64,000 bases of DNA, from the NCBI GenBank assembly GCA_001986395.2, contig MQVO02000018.1, positions 248,001 through 312,000 on the forward strand, in the 5' to 3' direction. Each line of letters begins with the position of its first letter. Within the stretch, counting starts at the first letter, position 1. Below, piece by piece: positions 46,141 to 57,745 of this stretch. The stretch is from Irpex lacteus. Its lineage: Eukaryota > Basidiomycota > Agaricomycetes > Polyporales > Irpicaceae. The notes under the pieces are model-generated. The model was not told where the DNA came from and searched no databases. It saw nothing but the letters and a program-made list of their open reading frames with translations. The position numbers and the translations under genes were made by a program.

Positions 46141-48457
46141 AGGAGTCGCCATACACACTGCATGTCGAATATTAGCATTTTGCTCTCATTGTCGTCATTC
46201 CACTTGCATCGTTTCTCCGATCAAGATACCGACTTGCCTCCCTACGCATCTCACGGACATTCTGGAAGACTTGGCTGTATGTCTAGAAAGTAATTTGTCA
46301 ATCGTTTCTGTTATTTTTATCCTATACGAATAACACTCATTTTCCTTCGATTTCTACTATGGCAAGTCGCCCAATATCAAACGAACGGAGGTCCTGTTAA
46401 TGCGACTGTGCTTACCGAACATTGTCTTCAGCGGTTAGATTACTCGTTCTCGGAAGAAGACGAGATATCACTCTCGATGCTTGTCAATCGCAACCTTGCG
46501 GCATACGCGTGGCCTTTGCGTGGCATACCCAGATTTTCTTCCGGAATGCTTTGCTCTGCCTCGTGTCAGGAAACGAGCGACCGAGATGCGCTCTTTCTTG
46601 GCCAATCACATGCAACACAGACGGGAGTGATTGTGGATGTCGGGTCCGCCGGCTGGGTGGGTGTTCAGGCGAATTATTGGATTTCCAGGAGTTCGAGCTC
46701 AGTTACGTTCTCAAGCTAGTTCTCGATTGCGAGACCTGTGTATTACTAAATGTACAGGGCAGGGTGAACTCTGCATCTGAGTGAGCTCTCGGCCTTGGCC
46801 ACAGCCTGAGACACGTAAATGTCGGGAATATGGCGAGCTGCGTAAAATAACTTCTACACTGACTCGCGTTTAGATAACGAAAGGTATTGGTGACGGAATG
46901 AACAGGCAAGCTATTTACTACGAAAGGCTGAGTGCGTTAGGCTCAGTTCATCCAATTACCGTCTTGTCGTTAATCCCGTAAAGCTTCTTTTTACCAAGAG
47001 TCTATCTATGCGAACATACCATATCATCAGCATCATGATTGCTGCAAATCACACCTCCGTCACACAAAGATGCCAACAGCGAGGCCTGAGTAAAAACATC
47101 TCCGCTATAAATACAAACTGCAGGGACAGGAAACGCAGAATTCGCAAACAGACGACGTACATTTGCGCTCTGCACATGGATGTGGGAGCGAGAGCGTCGG
47201 TTAGGCTTAGCGCCACATAGCATTACTCGCATCCGGCGAGCAAATGTAAGACCTGCACAATTCAGCCACCCATCCCAGCCCCTCTCAACCCAAACCCTTC
47301 GCCCAATCGAACAAACACGCGGCAGTCGTGCTGCAGCCCAAAACCCACTTGCATTGGCTTTGTTGAGGTAAGAGAAAATTCGGTGTACTCACAGAAGGTG
47401 CGCCTCGATGCGTTCGATGCAAGTTGGAGTGTTCTGGAGATAAGGAATGGGCGGGGTTATAGTGAACTGGACACGGACGTACGTAACATTTCGATACGGC
47501 CAATGATAGAACTGGCAGCGGTGTGAAGTAGAGATCCGACGTCGACCGCGGATTTGTGATTATGAGTGAGACAGGCACTGGCAGTTGAATACCACGGGCG
47601 GCCGAGGGGCGGTAGATGCACCATTTTGCTGGTCAGAGAAGAACATGCTTGTAACACCGAGCGCGGAGATGATTCATCCGCGGGAATGGGATGTAGGGGT
47701 CGTCAAAATCGTATAGCATTGCGTGAGTCGTAAGAACAGCGATACGAACTAGGCTACCTAGCGTAATTAAGTTCGTAATCTACTAATCCGAGAAAGCGTC
47801 AGTGTGAGCCGTGAGTCCATGTATAGGCGTAGGTAGCGGGTGGGTAAAGGGTATGAGGGGTATTGCGGTAAGGTGAGGAGTAGGTGGATAGTCGATGATC
47901 GACGAAGGGGAGCCCGAAGGCTGGGGATGTGCGACATGCAACAAGGAGTCAGAAGGAAAATGACCAAGGAGGCAATAAAAACAATAAACAACGATGCTAC
48001 AAAGGGTAGATGTCGTGCAGGGTATAGCGAAACTAGGAGAATTAGGGTAGGATAGGGGTGTCGCAGGAAGATGTCAGTAGGCCACTGGCCACAGCCGCTT
48101 GATAATTTGATAGCGGTGTTGAGGAGAGGAAGAAGTCGGAGAGCAGCAACAACAGAGATGGAAGCAGACAGACAGAGGGGAAACGGAGAGGAACGGAGAG
48201 TAATGGAGGAGAAAAGAATCCTGAAAGAAAACGAAGCAATCAGCGAGAACATTCTATATACGATAATAAGTCAAAGAGCCTAACCGAAGGTCTACGAAGC
48301 TGTAGATGTACTATGAGACAAAAGGGATTAACTGGTGAAGGCAAAGGCGGTAAGATAACCTGGCCATGAAGAGGTCAACCCGAGCGATAGCACGACGATG
48401 AGAAAGATTGGAAAGCGAGGAGAGAACTGGGGTCCCCATTACACCCGAACGGCTCAA
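46141..48457. other. Gene-poor region
   Basis: Frames at 46408-46784 and 47285-47657 have no recognised domain. The 161-codon minus frame at 47767-48252 is hydrophobic low complexity over purine-rich DNA downstream of the RING gene and is not supported. Confidence 0.4.
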
Positions 48458-50074
48458 TTATCTTGAGTTCGCGGGAAGAGGGGTTTTGTGCCTCAAGGGC
48501 GGGGGGAATGCAGCAGACGCGGCAGAGATCGTCCTGGAGCGTGAAGGAGGGGGAACAGAGGGAGCGCGGGCCACATGGGGACCATGGAGGTACCCGCTGC
48601 GGGTAGTGGGAGGACTAGTCGACTCCATGTTAGGTATCCAGCGCTGGATGAGCTGCACACGCTTCGCGTCCTTCTCCCTCTGTTTGTCGCTGTCGTGCGC
48701 TCTGTCTTTCTGAAGCTGAATCTCGTCAGCACTAGAGCCACTCGAGGTCGAGCGTGCCATTTTGAGGGGGGAAGGAGTCGAGACGGAGGTTCTGCGCGTG
48801 TGCATTTCACGGATGGGTGAGGCCGGAGTGCCAGTGCGGATGGCAGGAGTCATGGAACGGAGCCCTGCCATCGGCAGCTGAGCAGACGCAGACCGTGAGT
48901 GCACCGGATTCGCAGCAGCTACTCGCCCAGCGAGAGGTGAGTGAATCATCGGTGCATGACCGGAGAGTGTCGGCGATGTTGGAGAGGTGGCGCGTGATCG
49001 GGGATCAGAAGATGGACTTGTCGGTGCAGTTGACTGCGATCGTGGAGGCGACAGTGGGCCATTGCTTTGAAGCGATGCGAAAGATCGGGGTGGCGGCGTC
49101 GAGGGAACGTTGAGCAAGGGCGCCGCGGACTTGACCTTGTAGCGATTGAGCTCGGCGCGCAAGGTTTGGTTCTCTTGAGCAGTCTGAGAATATTCTGCCC
49201 TCTGTGGGAAATGAGTAAGCTTAATGTATAGTCACGGTGATAGCCGTTGCAAACTTACCAGGCTATGGAAGGAGTAAGGTTCATCAACACATGCAACGGA
49301 GACGGAGATACAACCAAACTACTCACTTTCGAAGCTCGGCTTCAAGCTTTGCCTTGGCCATCTCGGTGTCCTCCAATCTTGACGTCAGTTGGGACTCAAT
49401 GTTGCGATGGGCCTTGGTGGCCTCAGAATGGGCGAGATGGTTGACAAGAATAGCGCGCAGCAACGCCGCGCTCAATTCCAATGAAGAGGCCTGATGAGTC
49501 AGATATCTGTCAGCTGTAACCGAGCAAGCCGATGACTCTGTTGCGTACCTGTTCGCGGGGCTTGACCTTGGACTGAAGCCACTCCTGAAGCTCCTTATGT
49601 AGCGTAGATACTTCCTCAACCGAGCACTTCTTTGCCGCCACTCTTGCGACCTTGTACTCCAGCCTCTTCGCTTGCTCTCTCGCCTTGAGACCGGCAGAAA
49701 GGGTGTCCTCACCGTCGGACTCGATGATGACTTCGTGAATGCCAGGTTGGCCTCTGGGCGTAGACCATCCGCTGCTGACGGGCGTGAAATCCATGCGAAT
49801 CAAACGGATGTCATGGCTGGTGAAGGTTTCGCGACAAAATGGGCAGCAGGGGGTAAGGCGCTGCGATGTTTTTTCGATGATGTTATTGCAACAGCTCAAA
49901 CACAAGATGTGTCCTGCAAATGCCGCAACGCATCGGAACATATCAGACATGTCCAACTAAAGACCCGAGAATAAAACGAGGTAACTCACCGCAGGCAAGG
50001 GAATGAGGGTAGTTGTGTGTGCCATACTCCTCTGCGCAGACGTCGCAAAGCGACCCGGGACTAAGAGAAATCAT
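48458..50074 (-). CDS. RING finger and coiled-coil protein, probable E3 ligase
   Basis: 453 aa from exons 49990-50074, 49549-49913, 49327-49490, 49259-49262 and 48458-49201. The RING is at the N-terminus: CDVCAEEYG, HSLACGHILCLSCC and CCPFCRETF, with intron 1 inside it. A long helical part follows (VSTLHKELQEWLQSKVK, SRLEDTEMAKAKLEAELRK, AEYSQTAQENQTLRAELNRY). The last 200 residues are Ser/Pro/Thr/Arg-rich and disordered. Exon 4 is just CCTG, flanked by ccatag and gtaagt. Without it the last exon would be read in the wrong frame, and with it the total is a multiple of three. Substrates are unknown. Confidence 0.87.
49259..49262 (-). other. Four-nucleotide microexon
   Basis: On the minus strand cttccatag|CCTG|gtaagtttg. 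It completes the codons AA-C and CTG to join ELRN, L and RAEYSQ. Strong donor and acceptor sequences on both sides and frame restoration support it. Confidence 0.75.
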
Positions 50075-53000
50075 AAGGAGCGACCTGATATGGATGTCGA
50101 ACCTGAGGGTAAGAGGGAAGGGGTGTCATTAAGAGTTGACCGAAATCAAACGGGACCGCTTTTATATGAGGGCTGGAGAAGCGCGGCCGCGAGACTCCGA
50201 CCTGCCTGAATTGGGTGTTACAAACAATGCACAGCCCGCGTGCCAGATTTTTTGCCCTCTGCCACAGGCCTTCCTTCTGCCCACACGAGGCCACCAGGGC
50301 TCTCAAATTTTGAAAGGTGACTCACCTCGTGTGCGTGGTATATGTGTTTTTTCTGGCCCCAACCGAGTCGTTTCTTCGCCTAATCCGCGCTGAACCTCAA
50401 AGGCGAACGGGTGTTGAAACCATAAAAGTTGTTCTTGCAAAATGGTTGTCCGATGTGCGAGAAAACCTAGAACTTTTGTACCTGTCTCTGGTGAGAACTC
50501 CAGAGAGTCTGGCTTTTGCAAGAAGACTCGGTCGTGAAGCGAGGGTCTGGAGGGTGGAAGAGGGGGAACAAGAAACTTCAAACCAGTCGCCCGCTGGACA
50601 ACCAAAAATTCAGGCTCCGCTGATGTCGGGATCAGGAACAGTCACTCAAGTTTCACCGAACCTTAAATTATTGGTGGCGGATATTGGTTGCGATTTACTT
50701 CCGCGGCGGCCACTAACTCACTTCGCCCATGGCCGAATGGCTGCAGTCAAGACAACAACCGTGGCGAGAGAATTGCGCGCACTCTCATAACCCCACTGGC
50801 TGGGATTCGTTGGGAGGCGCACTCCCCACACATGAGAATGCACGGCGGTGAGTATCTGATCGTGATCTCCATGTTGTTCATTTCATCTTAGTTCTCAACC
50901 GTGGGGAAGGACGCTCTGTTCCGCGCATACGCAGGACTTCCACATCGTGACGTACAGGCCCAACTCCGCAATACGATAGTTGCCACTCAATAAAGGTCAT
51001 TTACGTCCTGTGGGTAGCATCAGGACAAAGCTCGATGAAAGCGCAGGTCATGCACGCCCAATGTAGCGTCTTTCTCCACCTAACGGTTTTTATTCTTCGT
51101 AGGTTAGGGCCGTACCACCGATGGTTCCCACGGCATGCCAACCTAGGGTCATACACTATCTCATACCCGAGTGTCAATGTGCGCAGTGTCCCTCGTACGT
51201 GGCCAAGATCTTGTTCTCCCCGAAAGATACCACACTGGCCATGGCATCCGCCGGTCCCATGTGGCCGGCTAACGGAAGGACTCAGTGTACTTTATCACCT
51301 TTCCATTCCTCCGATTGGATCTAAATACGTTCAAGTATAAGGCGCTTCGCTGTTTATGTCACCTTCTCGCAGAGTTCCTTCGACTGCGTAATGGAAGACA
51401 CACGCCGGTGTGACGAAATCCAGATCTCGTGGGGTGTTGAGCCGGACCAAGCTCACTCTTAGTCACACTAGAGTCATGTGAGTAGCTTGTTCTGCATATA
51501 ACTGCGTATCAGCCTCACTGTTTCGTTGGTTTTTCTGCACACGTAGCAAACTCACGCCCTCGCAGCATAGGGGCGCATTATTCTCGAGCCTGAGCGTTGG
51601 CGGTGAGTCACTGCGCGGGTAATATCATAGACAGAATAAGACATCGGACCCCTATGCTAATGCCGAAGGCCACACGTTTGGTGCAGTTACAAAGCAGTTA
51701 CTGGTACGTTCTATGGTGTATATGAAAGAACGCCTGTATTGACTAACGCGAATATACAAAGATAGGTTGCTGACAGATATAAGGACCTCTAGATCTTTCT
51801 CGTCCCTCCTATACGCGGCAGAGAATAAACACATTCATAACACATCTATTCTAGCTAGACAAAACAAGGTCGATCTGCGCTACACAATTACTGTCTTTGT
51901 ATCACCCCGCAGTAGTGAATTACCATGGTTAGCGACTTCGCAATCGTCTCGATCGTAGAACACTAATATGCTTGCGGCCAGCGGTTCTTTACGGGTGGAG
52001 ATGAATGGCAATGGACCAAGAGGGCATATCCGTACGACCTCATGGCTCACATACATTAGCTCCGCTTCGTCACGATCGTCGAACTTCTGAAAACCAGCTA
52101 CTCCTCGATTCAATCTTCTGTGACTGGGTGACTGGGCAACGGAGCTCACGAACTTCATCGCACTTCATGAAAACAACGTGCCAACGCAGCCAGCCTGGAA
52201 GTGCCTGCGAGCAAGTTGGTGCATGACGAACTGTGGGTCCATAATTCCCGCCTCAACAGTGGAGTCCATGACGAGCGACTCAATACTCACCTCCTCCGCC
52301 CTTCGTTCCGTCCTCAAGTTCTCCGGATGCACCGCTCCAGGTACGTGGCCCTTAACTCATGTCTCCATCGAACGCAAACCATACTGATAATTTTGATCTT
52401 GATATTCGTGGCTAGCACATGGCATCGATAATCACCTCGAAACAGCAACACCAGCCGTTTTGTGCTGGATAGCTCAAGATCCGCCCTCCTCATCGCGCGC
52501 TGCTTGCGCCTCCATCTGTCGCAGGTCTTTCTCTTCCGACGTGAGTCCTGAAGGAGTGTTTTCCCATGACGGATCTGTATACTTGATGTGTCTTTTGACC
52601 TTCATCGATGTACGATGTTGGTGGTACTCGTGCTAAGCTCGAACATAGGTCTCGAACTTTTCCGGTACTTCCTACCCCGTACCCCGGCTCAATGTTCAAA
52701 GCTGTCAACCATCGCGGGAGTAGCGACCAATAGCACTGTAAGACTTTGCCACTGCCTTATACTGATAACACCCCGCGTGCTGGATCTAGAACTCAAACCA
52801 CCGAGGGGAGCGTTCGGCCCATGCGACCACTAGTCGTCATATCTTCATAAACAACATATGGTTGAGCGCCGATCCCCAAGATAGACTAAGCTCAGGCTTC
52901 TCATGGATGAGCTCTACGTCCTACTACTCGTGAGATCCGCTGAATTCGCTCACTCGATGCAGCCCTGTTTCGTCATTTTAGATGAACCTCGAAAGATCTT

Positions 53001-53604
53001 CGGTCCGTCGACGTACAAAATTATTGAGAGCACCTTGGAAACTTCGCTACTCTTCAATATACACTCTTCTGCTTACTACTCATGCACTTATAAGATGAAG
53101 CTCGTGTATTCTATACTGTCGATGCTGGTCCAGACTGCGCAAACGTGGCGACCCCGTACGGCACACAAAGACACAGAAACTGTTATCGATCGTGCGGGCT
53201 CTCAAATGTCTACTTCATGTTGGGCGATATGCATAGCCTTTCACACTCATTGTTGATAAACATCTGAGTCTTTACGCGAGTGGCTCGACTCATGATCGCT
53301 TGTTGCATATGGTCATACTTCGAACAATGCGATGGGTGGCTGGATAAGCCCATCGTTCTTCGTTCCTGCCGCCGGTCTCTGAATTCACGAACTGCAGACA
53401 CTCGATCAAACAGGTACCGATACATACCATCTACACCTCTGTCACAATCTCCCCAGAGGCTTACGTGAATGAAGCACTCGCTCGAATTACGTTGTTCATT
53501 TAGAGCCACGTTTCCGTTCGCATACGAATCTCCATTCTCAACACTGAATACATTTAGATGAACGCACGTTCGCCATCTTCCAGGGTTCTCTTCCCCGGCT
53601 ATGT
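50075..53604. other. 3.5-kb region without a supported gene
   Basis: A plus frame of 157 codons at 50317-50790 lies opposite a 100-codon minus frame, and neither has a known domain. On the minus strand 51880-52400 has coherent-looking pieces (DDRDEAELMYVSHEV, VMDSTVEAGIMDPQFVMHQL) that might be exons of one eroded or divergent gene; I could not join them. The rest has short frames only. Confidence 0.4.
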
Positions 53605-54823
53605 TCATTCACGATAGCCGACTCTATCGATGGCGAGCCAAAACTCTGTACTTCCTTCTTCGTGCCATCCCAAAGGTCCAATTTCGCATTCTGCACAGGC
53701 CAACAGTTTGGTCCGTTTCGATGTCTCTGTTATATTAATGTTCAGCAAACAAAACAATGAATCATGCAACGTAAAAATACTAACCTGGAAGTGTGATGGT
53801 GCGGGACACCTCGATATTCTCAAATTGCATAGCGTTCGGCGTGATCTTCCACCACTTCATAGCTGTGCCAGGGGATGGTAACGATGGAAGAATCGAACTG
53901 CCGCTGTGTATCGTAGTAGGATCGATTTGCACGCTATCGTGTTCAGCGAGCGTAGCTACGCCATTCTTCAGGATGATGCTTCCACACCCTCCGCGGGGCA
54001 CAAAAGATCGAACTTGTTGTAAACGCCATCATCATCTTTCTGAGAGACGTCTTGGACACCATTAGTGAATGTCGAAAGGAGTCGTGAAACTGGCACTTTG
54101 CGTGACGATGGGCGTTGAAGTGCTTCCCAGATACCAGGTGGAAGAGATTGTGTTTGAGGCTCAACTATGGGCTTTTCGTTTGAAGATAGGGTCTTGCGCA
54201 TCTCGTACCAAGGTTCAGGACCATGTACAACGTCGCTCTTTCCTAGCCACTCGAACCCTGCCTTTTCGTAAAGGCTCCTGAGGTTCTCGTGGCAGATGAG
54301 GAGTATACGTGCATAGGAGTTCTCGCCCGCTTGGCGAGCTTTCTCGAGGCGCGAGATATACTCTTGCAGAAGAGCGAGGGCGATGCCTTTGCCACGGTAC
54401 TGGGATGAGACGACAACGGCGTGAATGCACACGGATGTGCCGTCGGGAATGTGCTCTTCCATTGAGTCGTGCGTGAGGTGCTCGGACGACGCTAAAGTCG
54501 AGCATACGTAGCCAATGACAGTACGTGCATTGGGAGAGGGAACGTAGGCACCAAGGAAAAGATCTGGTGCATTCTTTTGGCGATACCTAGAGAGTATGTG
54601 TGCTGAGTCGTCAGAAGGAGAGGACGAACGTAGAATATATATCCTTACTGAAACTTCTCAAGTGATCCAGCCTCTTCCGGAGGAAAACCTAAGGACCGTT
54701 GTTAACATGACCTTGGGGTGGTCGTGTGAATCCTGACGCACTTGCCAGTTCAATGCGGTGAGCGTCGGGAACTTCGGATGCCTTGACCAGGTCGTAGACA
54801 ATATCGGCCACTGGTGAGGACAT
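53605..54823 (-). CDS. GNAT acetyltransferase fused to Mss4-like domain, one-base frameshift
   Basis: Exons 54742-54823, 54649-54688, 53785-54586 and 53605-53726. The first 215 residues are a GNAT N-acetyltransferase: GAYVPSPNARTVIGYVCST, HAVVVSSQYRGKGIALALL (acetyl-CoA loop) and LYEKAGFEWLG. The last part is Mss4-like: DLLCP, GGCGSIILKNGVA and LLACAECEIGPLGW, giving two CxxC-type zinc sites. Between CP and the next GG the frame changes by one base in a run of four C at about 53998. Without correction the protein ends soon after at VEASS; the exon sum is one short of a multiple of three. Either a sequencing or assembly slip in the C run or a recent pseudogene. The GNAT-Mss4 pairing itself is known in fungi; the acetyl acceptor is unknown. 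Confidence 0.82.
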
Positions 54824-55598
54824 ATCTAATATACTCTCTGAGTGAAGGCCTATGCTGTATGGCCAATCTGGTAGGCGTATTCGCTTAGGGGACCGCCAAA
54901 GTCGCGTTTACCTGGGATGAGTACAAGAGAATGTAAGTTCGCGTTCATTTTGTCATGCATGTTTCTCAATTGATTACCGTTGTGTGTTTGTGGTACCTCT
55001 CGGTGCTCGTGGTCCCCGAAAGAGTTAGATGGCAATCAAAATGTCGATATGTAGATCGAATCGAGTCGACTTGTGGGCGGCTGTGGACCCTTACGTTCCC
55101 CGACGATTGTCCTGATATGGTAATCCCGCCTTCTACATTGCAATCAAAAAGGTTCGGATGTTCGCTGTGACCGACCACCATGGTCGGTTTGAGAACAAAC
55201 TGATATATGTTCTAGACCTCTCGAACTCCCCACTGAACATATGACATTCTATTGGTCCCCACACATTGGCTAATCGCTCTGGCTGGGCTGCCGTAATCTG
55301 GCTGCGGTGTCGGCAGAAAGCTAGCGATCTTTTGTTGCGACCACGAGGCTACTGAACTGTCATCATTTCATCTACGCAGCCTGGTTGATGACGAAGGTGC
55401 CGCAAAATGCTATCTTCAGCAAGTCAAGAACAAGGACTAGTACATCTATGGAATTATGAATAGGGGGTCACGCGTACGCACGCACCGGTAACGGCTAGTA
55501 AAAGTCGTCGTGACCGTCCAAGTCGAGTCCTGCAACTTTGACCCCTCCCTCAACGCAACTCCAACAAAGATAGCACTGGAGTTTAGAGCACACCCACG
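54824..55598. other. Divergent intergenic region
   Basis: Lies between the leftward GNAT-Mss4 gene and the rightward coiled-coil paralogue. No coding feature is supported. Confidence 0.45.
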
Positions 55599-57331
55599 AT
55601 GCGCCGGAAACGCTCCTCGAGGAACAGGGGTCACGACTCTAATAGCATCTGGGCGACATTGGAGATACAGTACAAGGCATCGCGAGCTTCTGTGTTGGAA
55701 CGTACAGCTCGACGTGATGAACCTACTCAAGAGAGGGTACAAACGCGCAGTACCTTTGAAGATCTCAAGGCGTTGAAGATCATCTGGGACGACGTTTGTC
55801 CCACAGGATACGAGATTGGCTGGGGCCTTGCGGTGGTTCGGGTTCGATGGCGGTTAGAGAAAGGCTGCGTAAGTCACTGTATGCGCTTCATATCACTTGT
55901 TAGGGACTTACTGAGCACACTGTCAGTACGAACATCTGCGGCTACAATATCAGACCCGCGCGGCTCATGAGAAGATGCGTGACACGATGCGCGAAAGAGA
56001 AATGTCAGTATTTTACTGTCGCTTACATGTTTCATTTTCATGACTTCTCTCAATTAGAGCAAGTCTAGCTTGGAACGAAGAGTAAGTATATTACTCTTTG
56101 CGGATAGTATGTTATCTCATACTCTTATAGCGGGCGTCGTATACACATGGATATGCTTCCGACTCGGCCTGTCATAGCGCCCATGGTCGTAGAGAAAGTG
56201 AACGCAGATATACCTCTGAGCATAAACACGAGCCAGAACATTCCTGTCAACCAGGTATTTTTGTTCTATCTACTGTTGTGCTTCTCTGACCTCTACCTAG
56301 AGAGAAACTGTGACCATCCTACCGCCACTCTCATTCTCTCTATCTGGCAACAGCGTGAGCATGAGCTATGTAGAAGCCAGTCGTGCCGCGGAAGCGTGCC
56401 CCAGGAGAGAGAGTACGCCTGAAGAGCACCCTATTCGTCAGGCTACGGAGCCTACTACCCCGCAGAAAGGCAGCTCCAACGAGAATCTTGGCTTTACCTT
56501 CACTCGTGCCGAAATAGCCGCTTTACGGGAGAGTCCAAGCAAACCCGCATCGTATAGAAGTGTGGGCAGAGTAAGCACAGGACCTAATCCGTGCGCCATG
56601 TCGCTTGATCAAACGGAATCCCCAAACACTTCGCCCGCCTCTTCGCCCTCGCCCTATGATAGTCATCACAAGGCATACGGATATTCTCGAGGGTCATCTG
56701 AAGGTACGCCCTTCCCGTATCGTAATTAGACGTATTGAACCTTATTACTATTTTAGATTCAACTGCGGTGATGGAGACTTCCCCTGTAGATCCTTCCTTC
56801 ACCTTCGACGGCAAGCATTGGAGGCAGCCATCATCGGACCCGGACCCATCTTCCTCTTATGATCAAGAGAGACTCGACTCCGAGCCTCCAAGTCCCACTG
56901 CTTGTCGTCGCTCCGACGAGGAGCTACTTCGCCACCTCCTCGTAGAAGAGATGGCCCGCCGTAGACAACTCGAAGACATCGTCGACGCTCAGAAACAATA
57001 CTGCGACGATGTCATCGCCTGCCACGCCTCCCAGGTTCGAGAGGTCGACGGTATTCTAGCTAACGCACAGAAGATGCAGGCGACCCTGCTGGCGCAGCTT
57101 GCAGAGTCGCAGTCCGACGTTCTGAAACTCCAGACGGCCTTGAATGAGTGTAAAGAGAAGTTGGTGACGTTGCAGGGTGCGCTGGTGGCCGAACAGCGCA
57201 GGCGTGTGCGAGTCACTGCTGTGCTCGAGAACGTTCGAAGCCAATACGAGACACCGGCTGTCCCTGTCGTAGCTGATGCTTTGTCTTTCGTGGACGAGCT
57301 CACGTCCCAAGCTTTGCTTCCTACTTCGTGA
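55599..57331 (+). CDS. Coiled-coil protein of an unrecognised family, paralogue 2
   Basis: 490 aa from exons 55599-55868, 55927-56003, 56058-56081, 56131-56254, 56301-56703 and 56757-57331. Exons 1, 2 and 4 have exactly the lengths of paralogue 1 (270, 77 and 124 nt) and all phases agree. The N-terminal module is IQYKASRASV, QERVQTRSTFEDLKALKII, VVRVRWRLEKG. Exon 4 gives DGRRIHMDMLP against DSRRIPMDSLP in paralogue 1. The middle is Ser/Pro-rich and diverged. The C-terminal coiled coil includes LLVEEMARRRQLEDIVDAQ, LAQLAESQSDVLKLQTALNE and ALVAEQRRRVRVTAVLENVR. The two genes lie 16 kb apart in opposite orientation, so this is an old inverted duplication, not a recent tandem one. Confidence 0.83.
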
Positions 57332-57745
57332 TCCTGCATATTCTAATTCTCAGGCTCCGGACTCTTTCTTGATTGTTGTATGTTTATCAGTTATGTATGA
57401 ACAGACCCTTTCGTGTTTCGATAGCAGAAGTTTCGTGTATTTGTTTTCGAAGTAGTCGTAGATCAGCTGAGATGGTACCTAACTCTCAAATAATCCAATA
57501 TATTATGTTCTCGTACGCTAGTCTGGTGATGTTCTTGTGTCACTCCATTTGGCACTAAGTACTGACGGTTCTGAGTCGATGAGACCTGCATCGGCATTGG
57601 TTACCTGAATTAGTGAATTGCACTTTGGCGCGACTCAAGTACTCGGGCCTCGCCTAACAACTTAAATGTACTGGTATTTTACACCTGACCGTGAAAGGAT
57701 TCTTTCTCACAACCGAGTATTTACCAGGTGGATACACTGTGAGCC
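57332..57745. other. Convergent intergenic region
   Basis: 3' flanks of two converging genes; nothing else seen. Confidence 0.45.

Noticed and set aside
47767..48252. 161-codon hydrophobic minus-strand frame
   Set aside because: Leu/Ser-rich translation of purine-rich DNA, no start context, domain or splice partner.
50317..50790. 157-codon plus-strand frame
   Set aside because: Overlaps a long opposite frame and has no known domain; could not be linked to other exons.
53780..54001. Separate small gene for the Mss4-like segment
   Set aside because: It lacks an ATG and continues the GNAT protein directly apart from a single missing base, so it is one gene.
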